Assembly: GCF_023699985.2 (NCBI RefSeq)
Contig: NC_069686.1
Coordinates: 32,298,910 to 32,362,909, forward strand
DNA from: Odocoileus virginianus
Taxonomy: Eukaryota > Chordata > Mammalia > Artiodactyla > Cervidae
Direction: 5' to 3'
DNA length: 64,000 bases
Shown here piece by piece: positions 10,033 to 20,690 of the stretch (position 1 is the stretch's first letter; the number at the start of each line of letters is the position of its first letter). A program made the translations under genes and the position numbers. The notes below the pieces were generated by a model, which worked only from the letters and a program-made list of their open reading frames with translations, ran no database searches and had not been told where the DNA came from.

Positions 10033-10773
10033 ACTAACTCAAATGTGTTTCTTTTTATGGCTGAGTAGTAGTCCATTGTATATATGTAACACAACATCTT
10101 TATCCATTCATCTGTCAGTGGACATCTAGGTTGCTTCCATGTTCTAGATATTGTAAATAGTGCTACAATAAACAATGTGATATATGTGTCTTTTTCACTT
10201 TTGGTTTCCTTAGGGTATATGTATAGGAATGAAATTGCTGGGTCATATGGTGGTTTTATTCCTAGTTTTTAAGGAATCTCCATACCGACTTCCATAGTGG
10301 CTGTATCAATTTACATTCTCATCAACAGTGCAAGAGTTTTCCCTTTTCTCTACACACTCTCCAGCATTTTTTGTTTGTAGACTTTTTGATGATGGCTACT
10401 CTGGCAGTGTGAGGTGAGAAAAATGGTACTGAAGAATTTATCTACAGAGCAGCAATGAGAAACAGACATAGAAAATAGACATATGGACATGGGGAGAGGG
10501 GAGGAGAGGGTGAGATGTAGGGAAATAGTAACATGGAAACTTACATTACCATATGTAAAGTAGATAGCCAACGAGAATTTGCTCTATGGCTCTGGAAACT
10601 GAAACAGGGGCTCTGTATCAACCTAGACGGTTGGGTGAGTGATGGGAGGGAGGTTCTAAAGGGATCCAATATACGTATACTTATGGTTGATTCATGTTGA
10701 GGTTTGAAACAATACAACAAAATTCTCTAAAGCAAATAACCTTCAATTAAAAAATTAATTAATTTTAAAAAAT
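10033..10773 (+). mobile_element. L1 3' end with 5' inversion (twin-priming structure)
   Basis: 10033-10421 is the C-terminal part of L1 ORF2 on the minus strand (reverse complement of the LWYIYTMEYYSAIKK and CGEKGTLL regions). At about 10422 the sequence switches to the plus-strand L1 3'UTR (AAATGGTACTGAAGAATTTA onward) and ends in AATTAAAAAATTAATTAA. In L1 order the inverted piece lies just upstream of the direct piece, with about 100 bases missing between. This is the signature of twin priming. It belongs to an older L1 subfamily than the copies on either side. Confidence 0.8.
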
Positions 10774-11149
10774 TAAGGCATTTGAGAGTTGCAGAATCAA
10801 GAAGGAAGTATCAAAGAAAATAATATTTTCCAAAAGACAAAGATAAATCACAGAGATGAGCCTTACACTGGTACTGCTGTCTCTTCAAGATATGTGTTGA
10901 TTCAAAATGTAGTCACAACCTCTTAGACAAGATCCTGGGAAGCTAAAGGAAATAATAGCGGAAACTGGTATTTTATGAGGCTGAAGGGCAAAACTGGGAC
11001 TCAAAACCTCATAAAGAAAGAGGGACCCATTCCTTGTGTAATGGCTTAAGCAGACAGCTGATTTCACAGTGGATTAAAGCTATCAGCCCTTACACCAAAG
11101 TTTGAAAAAATAAAGATCAGTAGTCTCTGGGGGAAGATAAACATCAATA
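10774..11149. other. No recognised feature
   Basis: A-rich sequence; I see no gene and no repeat family that I can name. Confidence 0.4.
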
Positions 11150-12060
11150 AAGTTTGATTTGCCTTTATATGCTTTAAAAAAAATGTATGTGGTTTTAAAA
11201 AGCATTCAAAAATTCAAGAACGGGTCAATATCTTGGGGGGAAGAAAAACAGTAAAAGAGACTTAGCTGGAGACTCAGTTATACTGGTATTAATGAAGAGC
11301 ATCAAAATAATTATGATTAATTAAATATGAAAAGGCAGACTACCAGCAGAAACATGGAAATCATACACAGCAATCAAATGAAAACTCTAGAATTTAAAAA
11401 TACAGAAATTGAAATTAAGAACACAATAGACTAACTGAAAATTCTATATATTAAGGTTACATTACAAAAATAAAAAGTGCTGCTGCTGCTAAGTCGCTTC
11501 AGTCATGTCCGACTCTATAAATCATGGAAAAGTATACACACTAAAAATAAAGTAAAAACTATGAAACAAAATATGAAAACATAAAGTATACATATACAGC
11601 TATGGCATATGTAGCTAAAATACATAAACTTAGGCTCCATGGAGGAGAGCAGAGAGCAAATGAGGCACAAAAATACATTAAGAAATAACAGTAGAGCACT
11701 TTTTGAAACTAATAAAAAAACATCAAGTTACAGTTTCAAGATTTACTATGAACTAGGGTAAGCATGAAGAAACTTGAAGAAAATCAAGCCTATAGGCAAA
11801 AGAAAAGAAAGCAAAAACAAGCCAGTCAAAAGAAAAAAAAACACAAAGAACCAGATAAAACGAAGAGAGAAGAATGACATTTTCAAAGGAATGACTAAAA
11901 TAACTGACAAAACTGACTCTGTATTCATCAAAAATACCCTTCAAAACTGAAGGCAAAATACAGACAAATAAAGACAGAGAAATTATCACCAAAAACTTCA
12001 ATGAATACTGAAGGAAGTCATTAAGTTAGAAAGGAAAGGACCACAGATGGAAACATAATT
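11150..12060 (+). mobile_element. Ancient HAL1/L1-like remnant
   Basis: A-rich, heavily mutated sequence. The end (about 11910-12060) resembles the HAL1 3' region: a CTTCAAAACTGAAGGCAAAATA block, AATTATCACC, an ACTGAAGGAAGT block and an AGATGGAAAC block. HAL1 is an L1-derived element with only an ORF1. No open frame of note survives. A BOV-A2 stub is inserted near 11480. The family name rests on remembered consensus and is tentative. Confidence 0.42.
11478..11516 (-). mobile_element. BOV-A2 SINE stub (3' terminal ~38 bp)
   Basis: GCTGCTGCTGCTAAGTCGCTTCAGTCATGTCCGACTCT is the reverse complement of the last bases of BOV-A2, including its (AGC)n tail. The rest is absent, so this is an extreme 5' truncation. 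Confidence 0.75.
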
Positions 12061-12089
12061 AACATTGTAATTACTGGTGAACAATTAAA

Positions 12090-12255
12090 AACATTCTTCC
12101 CTTCCCTGAAATTAAGAATAAGACTAGGCTGCCTGCCACTGTCAGTTCTATTTACCATTGTGCCAGAGGTCTATTCAGTACAAAAGACAAAAAGAAAAAA
12201 ATAAAAGTCATTATTCATAGACAATACATTTATATGAATTTAAAAGCAGGAATAT
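12090..12255 (+). pseudogene. Ancient L1 ORF2 fragment (weak)
   Basis: A stretch resembling the L1 ORF2 RT region around the TRQGCPLSP block, with many substitutions and lost bases. It is followed directly by a Bov-tA. Possibly part of the same ancient element as the pieces at 11150 and 12570. Confidence 0.33.
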
Positions 12256-12279
12256 GAAATTAAACGCATGATCTGACCA

Positions 12280-12490
12280 TGGCACTAGTAATAAAGAACC
12301 TGCCTGCCAATGTAGGAGACTTAAGAGACATGTGTTTGATCCCCGGGTCAGGAAGATCCCTTGGAGAAGGGAATGGCAAGCCACTCCAGTATTCTTGCCT
12401 GGAGAATCCTGTGGACAGAGGAGCCTGGCGGGCTATAGTCCATGAAACCACAGAGTCAGACATGACTGAAGTGACTGAGCACATACACAA
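12280..12490 (+). mobile_element. Bov-tA SINE
   Basis: tRNA-Glu-derived head (AATAAAGAACCTGCCTGCCAATG, box-B-like TGTTTGATCC) followed by the BovB-related tail (GGAGAAGGGAATGGCAAGCC... GTCAGACATGACTGAAGTGACTGAGC). The box B is mutated. A CACAAAAG tail closes it; no clear target-site duplication. Confidence 0.9.
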
Positions 12491-12569
12491 AAGCAGGAAA
12501 GAAAATTCTGTAGCATTAGCAGTCAGTTTAAGGAAGGGCTGAAAGGGTGTGATGGAGGGACTCAAAAGA

Positions 12570-12725
12570 GGCATAAAGAATATTTCTGAGGATGTGCTGC
12601 ATTCTATCTTGATCTATATGGTGATTACATAGGGATGTTCACTTGGTGAAAATTATTCAACCCTACAGATACTTTGACAAAAACTTGTGTATATGCATAC
12701 ACACATATATGCATAAACATGAAAA
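12570..12725 (+). mobile_element. Ancient L1M 3' end (weak)
   Basis: Resembles old L1M 3'UTRs: TATCTTGATCTATATGGTGA, then a tract like the canonical GTAAAAATTCATC block, then a CA/TA-rich stretch and a short A run. Strongly diverged. Confidence 0.35.
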
Positions 12726-12739
12726 AAAAAAGCTACCAG

Positions 12740-13239
12740 CCTAACATTTCATCATGAGTGGGAGTTTTTTCTAGAGGATCCCCTATCAAACCAAGTTAGA
12801 AACTCCATAGTTGAGCCACTATTAATTTTTGAGTTACTATGCACATGAAAATATTAACAATTTTCTGCATAGTAGAATTAAGAGATGGTTTTTATTATCC
12901 ATTGTTTATATTTTCTAGATGTTTAACAATCAAAGAGATTTGCTTATGAAGTGGGAAGATGAAAATTACTTTTTTGAAGAGAAATTAATTACCAATAAAC
13001 AGAAAGCAAATACCAACCCACTGTAATATAGATAATAATAGCCATCAATGAGATTCATTGTCTGCTGCTGAAGACTAGAATTCACCAAACAACTACTACA
13101 ATGGTAATTTGTGAGGCCAGTGACATGACCTTTCTTAGCTGTTCTCACATCATGGTGTTAAGAAAATGAAGACTTGTTATTAATGAGAAAGATAAAATTA
13201 GATCTGATATCTGGAACTGATCTAATGTTCATAGTTAAA
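12740..13239. other. No recognised feature
   Basis: AT-rich, apparently single-copy DNA. No gene or nameable repeat seen. Confidence 0.4.
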
Positions 13240-13760
13240 TGCCAATTTTATTACAAGCTGGCCAGTTTGTTCTCTATTTGGACATAAACAATCTTGCAAG
13301 GGTCCTATGAAACTATGAACCTAATGAGATGAAAAAGGTCATTTCACAATTTTATCTAATCACAAAAAAAATCAAGGTCACTCTACTGAGTCTTCAAAAT
13401 GTCAAACAATGCCCTCTCTTGGCTAACATGAGTAATTGCTACTTCTGAACCAATTACAATTCTATCTTCATTAAGGCCTTCCTTACTTACAGACAAGATT
13501 TATTGAAATGCTGAATCATAAAATTACCCCTGATACATGAAAGATTTCAATCAAAAAGAAACCTCTACCTCCTTAGACACTCTCCAAATCACCTCACAAT
13601 TTCTATATCCTAAGAAAGCTTTTGCCTAATTCCTTTATTAAGATACTCTTGTTTTCCCTTGTTTGCACTGTCACTGAAACAAGTAATAAACTCAATTTTC
13701 CTAATTTCAAGTATGTTCATGTGAAATTTTGCTGAAGGGCACTCACTCACATAGATGGTT
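13240..13760 (+). mobile_element. Possible degraded LTR
   Basis: Differs in texture from its flanks: runs of CT-rich sequence, a TTTATTAAGATACTCTTGTTTTCCC block and an AATAAA at about 13686 near the putative 3' side, as in LTRs. I cannot name the family, and no TG...CA ends or duplicated target site are clear. Confidence 0.3.
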
Positions 13761-14069
13761 CTATTTACTTGACAGTTTGTTGACTAACTTTATTGAGCAA
13801 TACTCAGTGTTGGTGAGACTCATAGTTAAATTTCTATGCCAGGCACTTGGAGTAAAAAAAAAACAAACATATTTTTTTTTCCTTTAAACAATTAGGAACA
13901 TAAAGAGAATTATTTATGTTGGTAAAACTCTACTTCTGTGTGTGACAATTAAATGCAGGCCTGACCTTATAATAAAATTCACTTGTAGTCCTGATTTGAA
14001 ACTTTCAGTGATTCTCAAGTTACTCAATCTAGTGGTTTCAAAAAAAAGTTATCTTCAGCAACCTGGATA

Positions 14070-14170
14070 ACCCAGATAATTTCCGGGAGATGGTGAAGGA
14101 CAGGGAAGCCTGGCGTGCTGCAGTCCACAGGGTCACAAAGAATCTGACATGACTGAGCAACTGAACAGAA
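14070..14170 (+). mobile_element. BovB 3' end fragment
   Basis: The last ~95 bases of BovB: GGGAGATGGTGAAGGACAGG, GAAGCCTGGCGTGCTGCAGT, then CTGACATGACTGAGCAACTGAACAG. Severely 5'-truncated. Confidence 0.85.
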
Positions 14171-14947
14171 ACAACCTGGCTAGCATCAGATAGGTCTTGA
14201 TTTTTTTAATCCATCCAATCACTTTCCACCTTTGATTGGGGATTCTAATCCACTTACATTGAAAGCAATCATTAATAGGTAAGGACTTACTAATGCCATC
14301 TTAATACTTGATTTCTGACTGCTTTGTAGTTCCTTCGTTCCTTTCTTCCTCTCTTGCTATCTTTTGTGAAATAGTAACTTTCTGGAGTGGTATGCTTTGA
14401 TTCCCTTCTCTTTATCATTTGTTTAATATAGGTTTTTGTTTTGTGCTTTGAATGAAACATCTGATAGATATGAGTCTATTATTTTACATTAACAATTTAA
14501 GATTACTTTCAGAAACTTTATACCTCCACTCTCGCCTCCAACATTTTATGTTTACATCTTTTAATATTGTGTATCCATTGACAATTATTATAACTATAGT
14601 TATATTTAATATTTTTATCCTGTAACCTTTATAATATAGTGGTTAACATAATACTATATTATTAGAGTTATCAGAATATGATTATATATTTAAATTTACC
14701 AGTGTGTTTTATATTTTCATATGTTCTCAAATTACTAAGCAGCACTCTTTCATTTCAGCTCAAAAACTCCTTTCAGCATTTCTTATAAGGCAGATCTAGT
14801 GGTGATAGACTCCCTCAGCTTTTGTTAGGCTGAGAAGACTTTCTGAAGGAAAACTTGCCATGTGAATTATTCTTGGTGGGTTAGCACTTTGAATATATCA
14901 AACTAGTCTCTCCAGGCCTGCAAGTTGCTGCTGAGAAATCCACTGAT

Positions 14948-14959
14948 AGCCTCATGGAG
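14948..14959 (+). repeat. Target-site duplication, left copy (BovB in L1M)
   Basis: AGCCTCATGGAG here pairs with AGCCTTGTGGAG at 17113-17124 (two mismatches). Joining the L1M sequence across the pair restores a continuous L1M, which supports this as the insertion site. Confidence 0.65.
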
Positions 14960-17112
14960 GCAGTCAGTTAGTCACTCAGTTCAGTCGCTCAGTTGTATCC
15001 AACTCTTTGTGACCCCATGGACTGCAGCACACCAGGCTTCCCTGTCCATCATGAACTCCTAGAGCTTACTCAAACTCATGTCCATCGCGTTGGTGATGCC
15101 ACCCAACCATCTCATCCTCTGTTGTCCCCTTCTCCTCCTGCCTTCAATCTTTCCCAGCATGAGGGCCTTTTTCAATGTATCAGTTCTTCGCCTCAGGTGG
15201 CCAAAGTATTGGAGTTTCAGCTTCCTCGTCAGCCCTTCCAATGAATATTCAGGACTGATTTCCATTAGGATTTTCTGGTTTGATCTCCTTGCAGTCCAAC
15301 AGACTCTCAAGAATCTTCTCCAACATAACAGCTCAAAAGCATCAATTCTTCAGCGTTCAGCTTTACAGTCAGCTGAGCTATATAGCTGGACTTTATAGTT
15401 CAATTCTCTCATTCATACATGACTACTGGAAAAACCATAGCTTTGACTAGGTGGATCTTTGTTTGCAAAGTAATGTTTCTGCTTTTTAATATACTGTCTA
15501 AGTTGGTCATAGCTGTTCTTCTGAGGAGCAAGTGTCTTTTAATTTCGTGGCTACAGTCACCATCTGCAGTGATTTTAGAGCCAAAAAAAAAAAAAAACAG
15601 TCTGTCACTGTTTCCATTGTTTCCCCATCTGTTTGCAATGAATTAATGAGACTGGATGACATGACCTTAGTTTTCTGAATGCTGAGTTTTAAGCCAGCTT
15701 TCTCATTCTCCTCTTTCAGTTTCATCAGGAGGCTCTTTATTTACTCTTCCCTTTCTGCCATAAAGGTGGTGTCATCTTCGTATGTGAGGTTATTGATATT
15801 TCTCCCAGCAATCTTGATTCCAGCTTGTGTTTCATCCAGCCCAGCATTTCACATGATGTACTCTGCATATAAGTTAAATAAGCAGGTGACACTATACAGC
15901 CTTGGCATACTCCTTTCCCAATTTGGAACCAGTCTGTTTTTCCAAGTCCAGTTCTAAGTTGTTTTTGACCTGCATACAGATTTCTCAGGAGGCAGGTAAT
16001 GTGGTCTGGTATTTCCATGTCTTGGAGAATTTTCCACAGTTTGTTGTGATCTACATAGTCAAAGTCTTTGGCATAACAAATAAAGCAGAAGTAAATGTTT
16101 ATCTGGAACTCTCTTGCTTTTTATATGATCCAATGGATGTTGGCAATTTGATTTCTGGTTCCTCTGGCTTTTCTAAATCCTTTAAACATCTGGAAGTTCA
16201 CAGTTCACATACTGTTGAAACCTGGCTTGTAGAATTTTGAACATCACTTTACTAGTGTGTAAGATGAGTGCAATTGTGAGGTAGTTTGAACATTCTTTGG
16301 CGTTGCCCTTCTTTGGGATAGCTCAACTGGAATTCCATCACATCCACTAGCTTTGTTCCTAGTGATGCTTCCTAAAGCCCACTTGATTTCACATTCCAGG
16401 ATGTCTGGCTCTAGGTGAGTGATCACACTATCATGAAATTCTGGGTCATGAAGATCTTTTTTGTACAGTTCTGTGTATTCTTGCCACCTCGTCTTAATAT
16501 CTTCTGCTTCTGTTAGGTCCATACCATTTCTGTCCTTTATTGTGCCCTTCTTTGCATGAAATGTTCCCTTGACATCTTCAATTCTCTTGAAGAGATCTCT
16601 AGTATTTCCCATTCTGTTGTTTTCCTCTATTTCTTTGCACTGATCACTGAGGAAGCTTTTCTTATCTCTGCTTGCTATTTTTTGGGACTCTGAATTCAAA
16701 TGGGTATATATTTCATTTTCTCCTTTGCCTTTAGCTTCCCTTCTTTTTCCAGCTATTTGTAAGGCCTCCTCAGACAACCATTTTGCATTTTTACATTTCT
16801 TTTTTTGGGGATGGTTTTGATCACTGCCTCCTGTACAATGTCATGAACCCCTGTCCATAGTTCTTCAGGCACTCTGTCTATCAGATCTAATCCCTTGAAT
16901 CTATTTGTCACTTCCACTGTATAATCATAAGGGATTTGATTTAGGTCATGTCTGAATGGTCTAGTGGTTTTCCCTACTTTCTTCAATTTAAGTCTGAATT
17001 TGGCAATACGGAGTTCATGATCTGAGCTACAGTCAGCTCCCAGTCTTGTTTTTTCTGACTGTATAGAGCTTTTCCATCATTGGCTGCAAAGAATATATTC
17101 GATCTGGCTTCA
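14960..17112 (-). mobile_element. BovB (RTE-type LINE), 2.15 kb, nested in L1M
   Basis: The longest BovB in the window. The 3' end is on the left (GTTAGTCACTCAGTTCAGTCGCTCAG). The 5'-truncated end is at 17112, next to a CTGACTGTATAGAGCTTTTCCATC block upstream of the RT. Flanked by imperfect 12-bp direct repeats. BovB is a horizontally acquired retroelement abundant in ruminants; it mobilises itself and the SINEs that share its 3' end. Confidence 0.92.
15059..17112 (-). pseudogene. BovB ORF2 pseudogene (RT and C-terminus)
   Basis: RTE-type reverse transcriptase in several disrupted frames. 16983-17112 and 16753-16986 hold the region before the RT. 16244-16777 has the GSITRNKASGCDGIPVE block that opens the RT. 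15737-16018 has LLRNLYAGQKQLRTGLG and KGVCQGCIVSPAYL. 15507-15725 has KLSIQKTKVM. 15059-15310 has the C-terminal LLKLQYFGHL-type block (LKLQYFGHLRRRTDTLKKAL). The catalytic YADD has become YEDD near 15775. Multiple stops and frameshifts rule out activity. Confidence 0.85.
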
Positions 17113-17165
17113 AGCCTTGTGGAGTCTCTCGTTTTTGTTTTTTGTATCACTGCTTTTAGAATTCT

Positions 17166-17228
17166 ATTTTTGTCTTTGATTTTAGACAATTTTATTTATT
17201 TTTGTCTTTGATTATAGACAATTTTATT
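17166..17228. repeat. 31-bp direct duplication
   Basis: The segment at 17166-17196 (ATTTTTGTCTTTGATTTTAG onward) recurs at 17198-17228 with a single T/A difference. It lies within L1M sequence, 40 bases beyond the BovB insertion. Confidence 0.85.
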
Positions 17229-17590
17229 ATGATGTGCCTTAGAGGAGACTGCTTTGGGTTGAAGCTGTTTGTGGATCTATGAGTTTCATGAACTTAGACA
17301 TCTAAGTCTTTCCCCAGATTTGGAAAGTTCTCAGCCATTATTTCTTTAAACATCTTTTCTGGCCTTTCTTTTTCTCTTTTCTTCTTCCAGGTCGCCAATA
17401 ATGCATAGACTATTTCACTTAATGGTATCCCATATTTCATACAGGTTTTCCTAACCAGCTTTCACTCTTTTTTGTTTTTCTGCTTGTTCTCCTATGATTG
17501 GATAATCTCCAAGGGCCTGTCTTCTACTTCACAGAAATTTTCTACTATTTGATTGCATCTGTTGTTTGTGCTTTCCACTGTATTTTTAAT

Positions 17591-17980
17591 ATAAAGTACT
17601 TATTTATTTGTTTCATTATTTATCTTTGGCTGTACTGAATCTCACTGTCATGCTCAGGCTTTTCTCTAGTTGCAATCAGCAGGGGCTACTCTAGTTTGGC
17701 TCATGGGTTTCTTTTTGGTGACGTCTCTTGTTGCACAGCACTGGCTCTCAACACATGAGCTTCAGTAGCTGTGTGCTGACTCTAGAGCACAGAAGCTTTA
17801 GTAGTTGAGGTGCATGGGCTCATAGTTGCAGTTCTCAGGCTCTAGAGCTTGGTCAAGAGTTGTGGCACATGGGCTTAGTTGCCCTGTGGATTGTGGAATC
17901 TTCCCAGACCAGGGACTCAACCCATGACCCCTGCAGTGGCAGGCAGATTCTTAACCACTGGACAACCACAGAAGACTTCT
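17591..17980 (-). mobile_element. CHR-type SINE (CHR-2-like), nested in L1M
   Basis: Cetartiodactyl tRNA-Glu-related SINE on the minus strand: TATTTATCTTTGGCTG, repeated GGGCTT-AGT-GTTG units, CTTCCCAGACCAGGGACTCAACCC and TTCTTAACCACTGGAC. Flanked by a perfect ACTGTATTTTTAA duplication at 17578-17590 and 17981-17993. The tail lies on the left as a T/A-rich stretch. Confidence 0.85.
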
Positions 17981-19212
17981 ACTGTATTTTTAAATTTCAT
18001 TAGCTGTATTCTTTGATTCCACAATTTTGGTTTGGTTATTTTTCATGATTCCCATCTCTTGTTCAGCTTCTCATTTTGTTCATATATTGCTTTCTTGATT
18101 TTACCTAAAGGTTTCCTGTGGTGTTTCCTATCTCACTGAGTTTCCTTGAAATAACATTGACTTATTTTGGGGCAAATACCAAATCTTCATTTTCTCGGGG
18201 TCAATTAATAGAAAATTACTATGTATCTTTGGTGGTGTCATATTTCTTTGATTTTTCATGCTCCTTGAAGACATTCACTGCTTTTTATTACATGTAAAGA
18301 AGCAGTCACCACCTTTAGTCTTTACTGAAAGGCTTTGTTAAAGAAATGCCTTTCATCAGCCCTGTTAGACTACTGAGGCTTTCTCAGATCTTTTTAATGG
18401 ATTCGCTTGCTCCTATTTCTTTTTCCTTCTTTGAAGAAGTTCTTAAGATTGCATGCCTTCTCTCAATTCTTCAAGGCCATCCTGGGTGCTGACGTTCTTC
18501 ATTTTGCTACCTGCTAAATGCTCAATCAAATGTGTGTGTGGTTTCTCTTAATTCTGCAGAATCAGGCCAGCTTTCTACACATGCTCACTAGTCATCTGTA
18601 AAGGCTCTCTCATTCCTGTTGGCAGCACATATGGGGAACTTACCATGAGGTGGTGGAATATGTGGGTAAGGCACATGGTATATTGAGGGTTCCTATGGAT
18701 CACTTGGGGGAATCTGTAGGCAAAAAGCTCCTTTGTGACTTGTGGGCAGGCTTCCTTGTGAAGTGTTTTACACAGCTAGTAGGATTAGCATTCCTTTGAC
18801 GCCCATCAAGAGCCTGTTCTAGTGTTCTCCTAGCTGTGCCCTGTAGCACACCTCGATTTTTCTGGGTAGTGTGAGAAAAAAGTTGGTCTCCTTGGCATTG
18901 TCCCACTCAGCTGGGAAAGCCAGGCACTCACTCATACTCTCTTACCTGCCCCTGCAAGTAAAACCACAGGTCAAGGAGGTCTCTCTTGGCACTGAGCCGT
19001 GTCACTATGGGTGACGGGTGACTCAGGTAACGTGAACTAGTTCCTCTTATTCTCTTCAATTTGCATCCAATCTTGGATCTTTTTCTTACCCCAAAGTTGT
19101 GCTGGAGTTTCTCTGCTAAACTCCTTGACTTCTACAAATGGTCTCTTATCCATGGGCTATTGTTTAACCGGATGTTTTGACTGAAAATGCTAGAAAATTC
19201 ATATTCTTCCAT

Positions 19213-20520
19213 GAAAATGTCAATCTCTCATTAACAGTCAAATCTTTAAAATCAATCTCCTATAGAATATTTAGTACATGTCTCTAAAATGTTACCATTT
19301 TAATAAGAAAATAATAAGTTTATTTGACTTTTCCAAAGCAAAAATGCCTATCTCCCATTTTTAAAATCTATGATTCATGGAAAAATATATACAGCAATCA
19401 TGGCAAATAGTAAATAATATATATAAATAACTCAGGAGAAATATGTTAATAATGTATGATATTAGAGTAAAATATAGTATTTAATAAATACATTATTTTT
19501 ACAAAATGTATTCAGCTAATCAGAGGTTTGATATTGAATTTTATGCATTGAAATAATCATAAAAACTGAATCTGTGAACCTTGTTCTATTATTAGAATAT
19601 CAGAGGCTGTAAATCATTAAGTTTTAAATTATATCTCTTACTGAATTTTGGAAAATATTAATGGCAAACTATATAGATATTAAATATTGCATCATAAAAT
19701 TGAAGTTAAACTCTATTTAGGAAATTTTAAATGCAGAAATAAGAATAAAAATTATTTATTTTGTGAGTTCCAAATATGCTTTATCTACATTTGTATAAAT
19801 TGTGTGGGCAAGCTAATAAAGATTCCAAATCTCTATCTTTTTTTTAACCCACATTCTGATTTCAGATCTATTTATTACAGATCTCCATTTATTACAGATC
19901 TGATCTGGTCATTTTTTTCTCTTTTAATTATATTTGTTTTTCCTAATTCATTTGTGTATTTTCACATGAAGATGTTACTTTCCCTGCAGGGAGAAAATGA
20001 GATTGTTCCTCATACATCATTTTTTAAAATTCTGTTTGTAAGTACATATGCATTTTTAACAACAGATCACTCAACTGCCCATTAAAATTAATGTTTTTGA
20101 AATAATGTTATAAAATAAAATATATTTGTATTATATCAGATTCATATTATAAATGTATTAAAAAGCTAGAAAGAATTCATTTAACTATACATACTTACCA
20201 TTTAAACAATTGAAAATGTCTTTATATCATAATGAAATGAATTGTCTGTCACTTAATTTGCTTTAAAATGACAAAATTTCATTAAGTCATTTGGAAAGTC
20301 ATATACTGGATGGATAAGTAACACAATTTGAAATATTTTCCCCTTCAGGGGACTCTAGTAACCCAATAGATTATAACAAATGACAACTCCATCAAATTTC
20401 AATTTACTGTTGCACAACACAATGAGTTCTCAAAAAAAAATTTTTTTTAATGAAATTACCAATTGCCTACATTATTATCTCATGTAAGTTTTTGGACAAT
20501 ATTACTCAGACTCAGATGGA
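19213..20520. other. No gene recognised; small tandem at 19870
   Basis: Very AT-rich. ATTTATTACAGATCT occurs at 19870 and again at 19887 (period 17). A 132-codon plus frame (19687-20085) has biased, low-complexity composition (I, F, L, K, N) typical of AT-rich DNA and shows no domain; I do not call it a gene. Confidence 0.45.
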
Positions 20521-20524
20521 AAAG

Positions 20525-20690
20525 TAGATGTTCTCAATTTTGGCTGATACATTAAATCATCAAGACAATTAAAACTTCTGATTCCTGGGTTCTTTTTTTC
20601 AGGTATTGGATGTAAATGTCTGGAGTGGTGCCTGGGCAAGGGTTTATTTTTATAATAACAGGCAGAGTTGAGCAGCATTATCTTAAGAGT
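20525..20690 (+). mobile_element. MER5A-like DNA transposon remnant
   Basis: Non-autonomous hAT-Charlie-like pattern: TTCTCAATTTTGGCTGATACATTAAATCAT..., TTCTGATTCCTGGGTTC, TCTGGAGTGGTGCCTGGGCA, with a partial inverted return (AGAGTTGAG) at the far end. Diverged and with a short internal change; orientation is nominal because MER5A is palindromic. Confidence 0.5.

Larger units (their letters stand above)
14190..19212 (-). mobile_element. Ancient L1M 5' half (5'UTR to ORF1/ORF2 junction), interrupted
   Basis: Minus-strand old L1. 14200-14947 matches the inter-ORF and ORF1-end landmarks (CTCCTTTCAGCATTTCTTATAAGGC, then TGAGAAATCC-CTGATAGCCT). After a BovB insertion the same element resumes at 17113 with the TTGTCTTTGATT-TAGACAATTT block, CAGCCATTATTTCTTTAAAC, and 5'UTR-like sequence to about 19212. 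No frame survives. It hosts both a BovB (14960-17112) and a CHR-type SINE (17591-17980), so it is the oldest layer here. Confidence 0.72.

Noticed and set aside
19687..20085. 132-codon plus ORF as a possible gene
   Set aside because: Composition is that of random AT-rich DNA (I, F, L, K, N, Y); no domain, no promoter context, no splice or homology clue.
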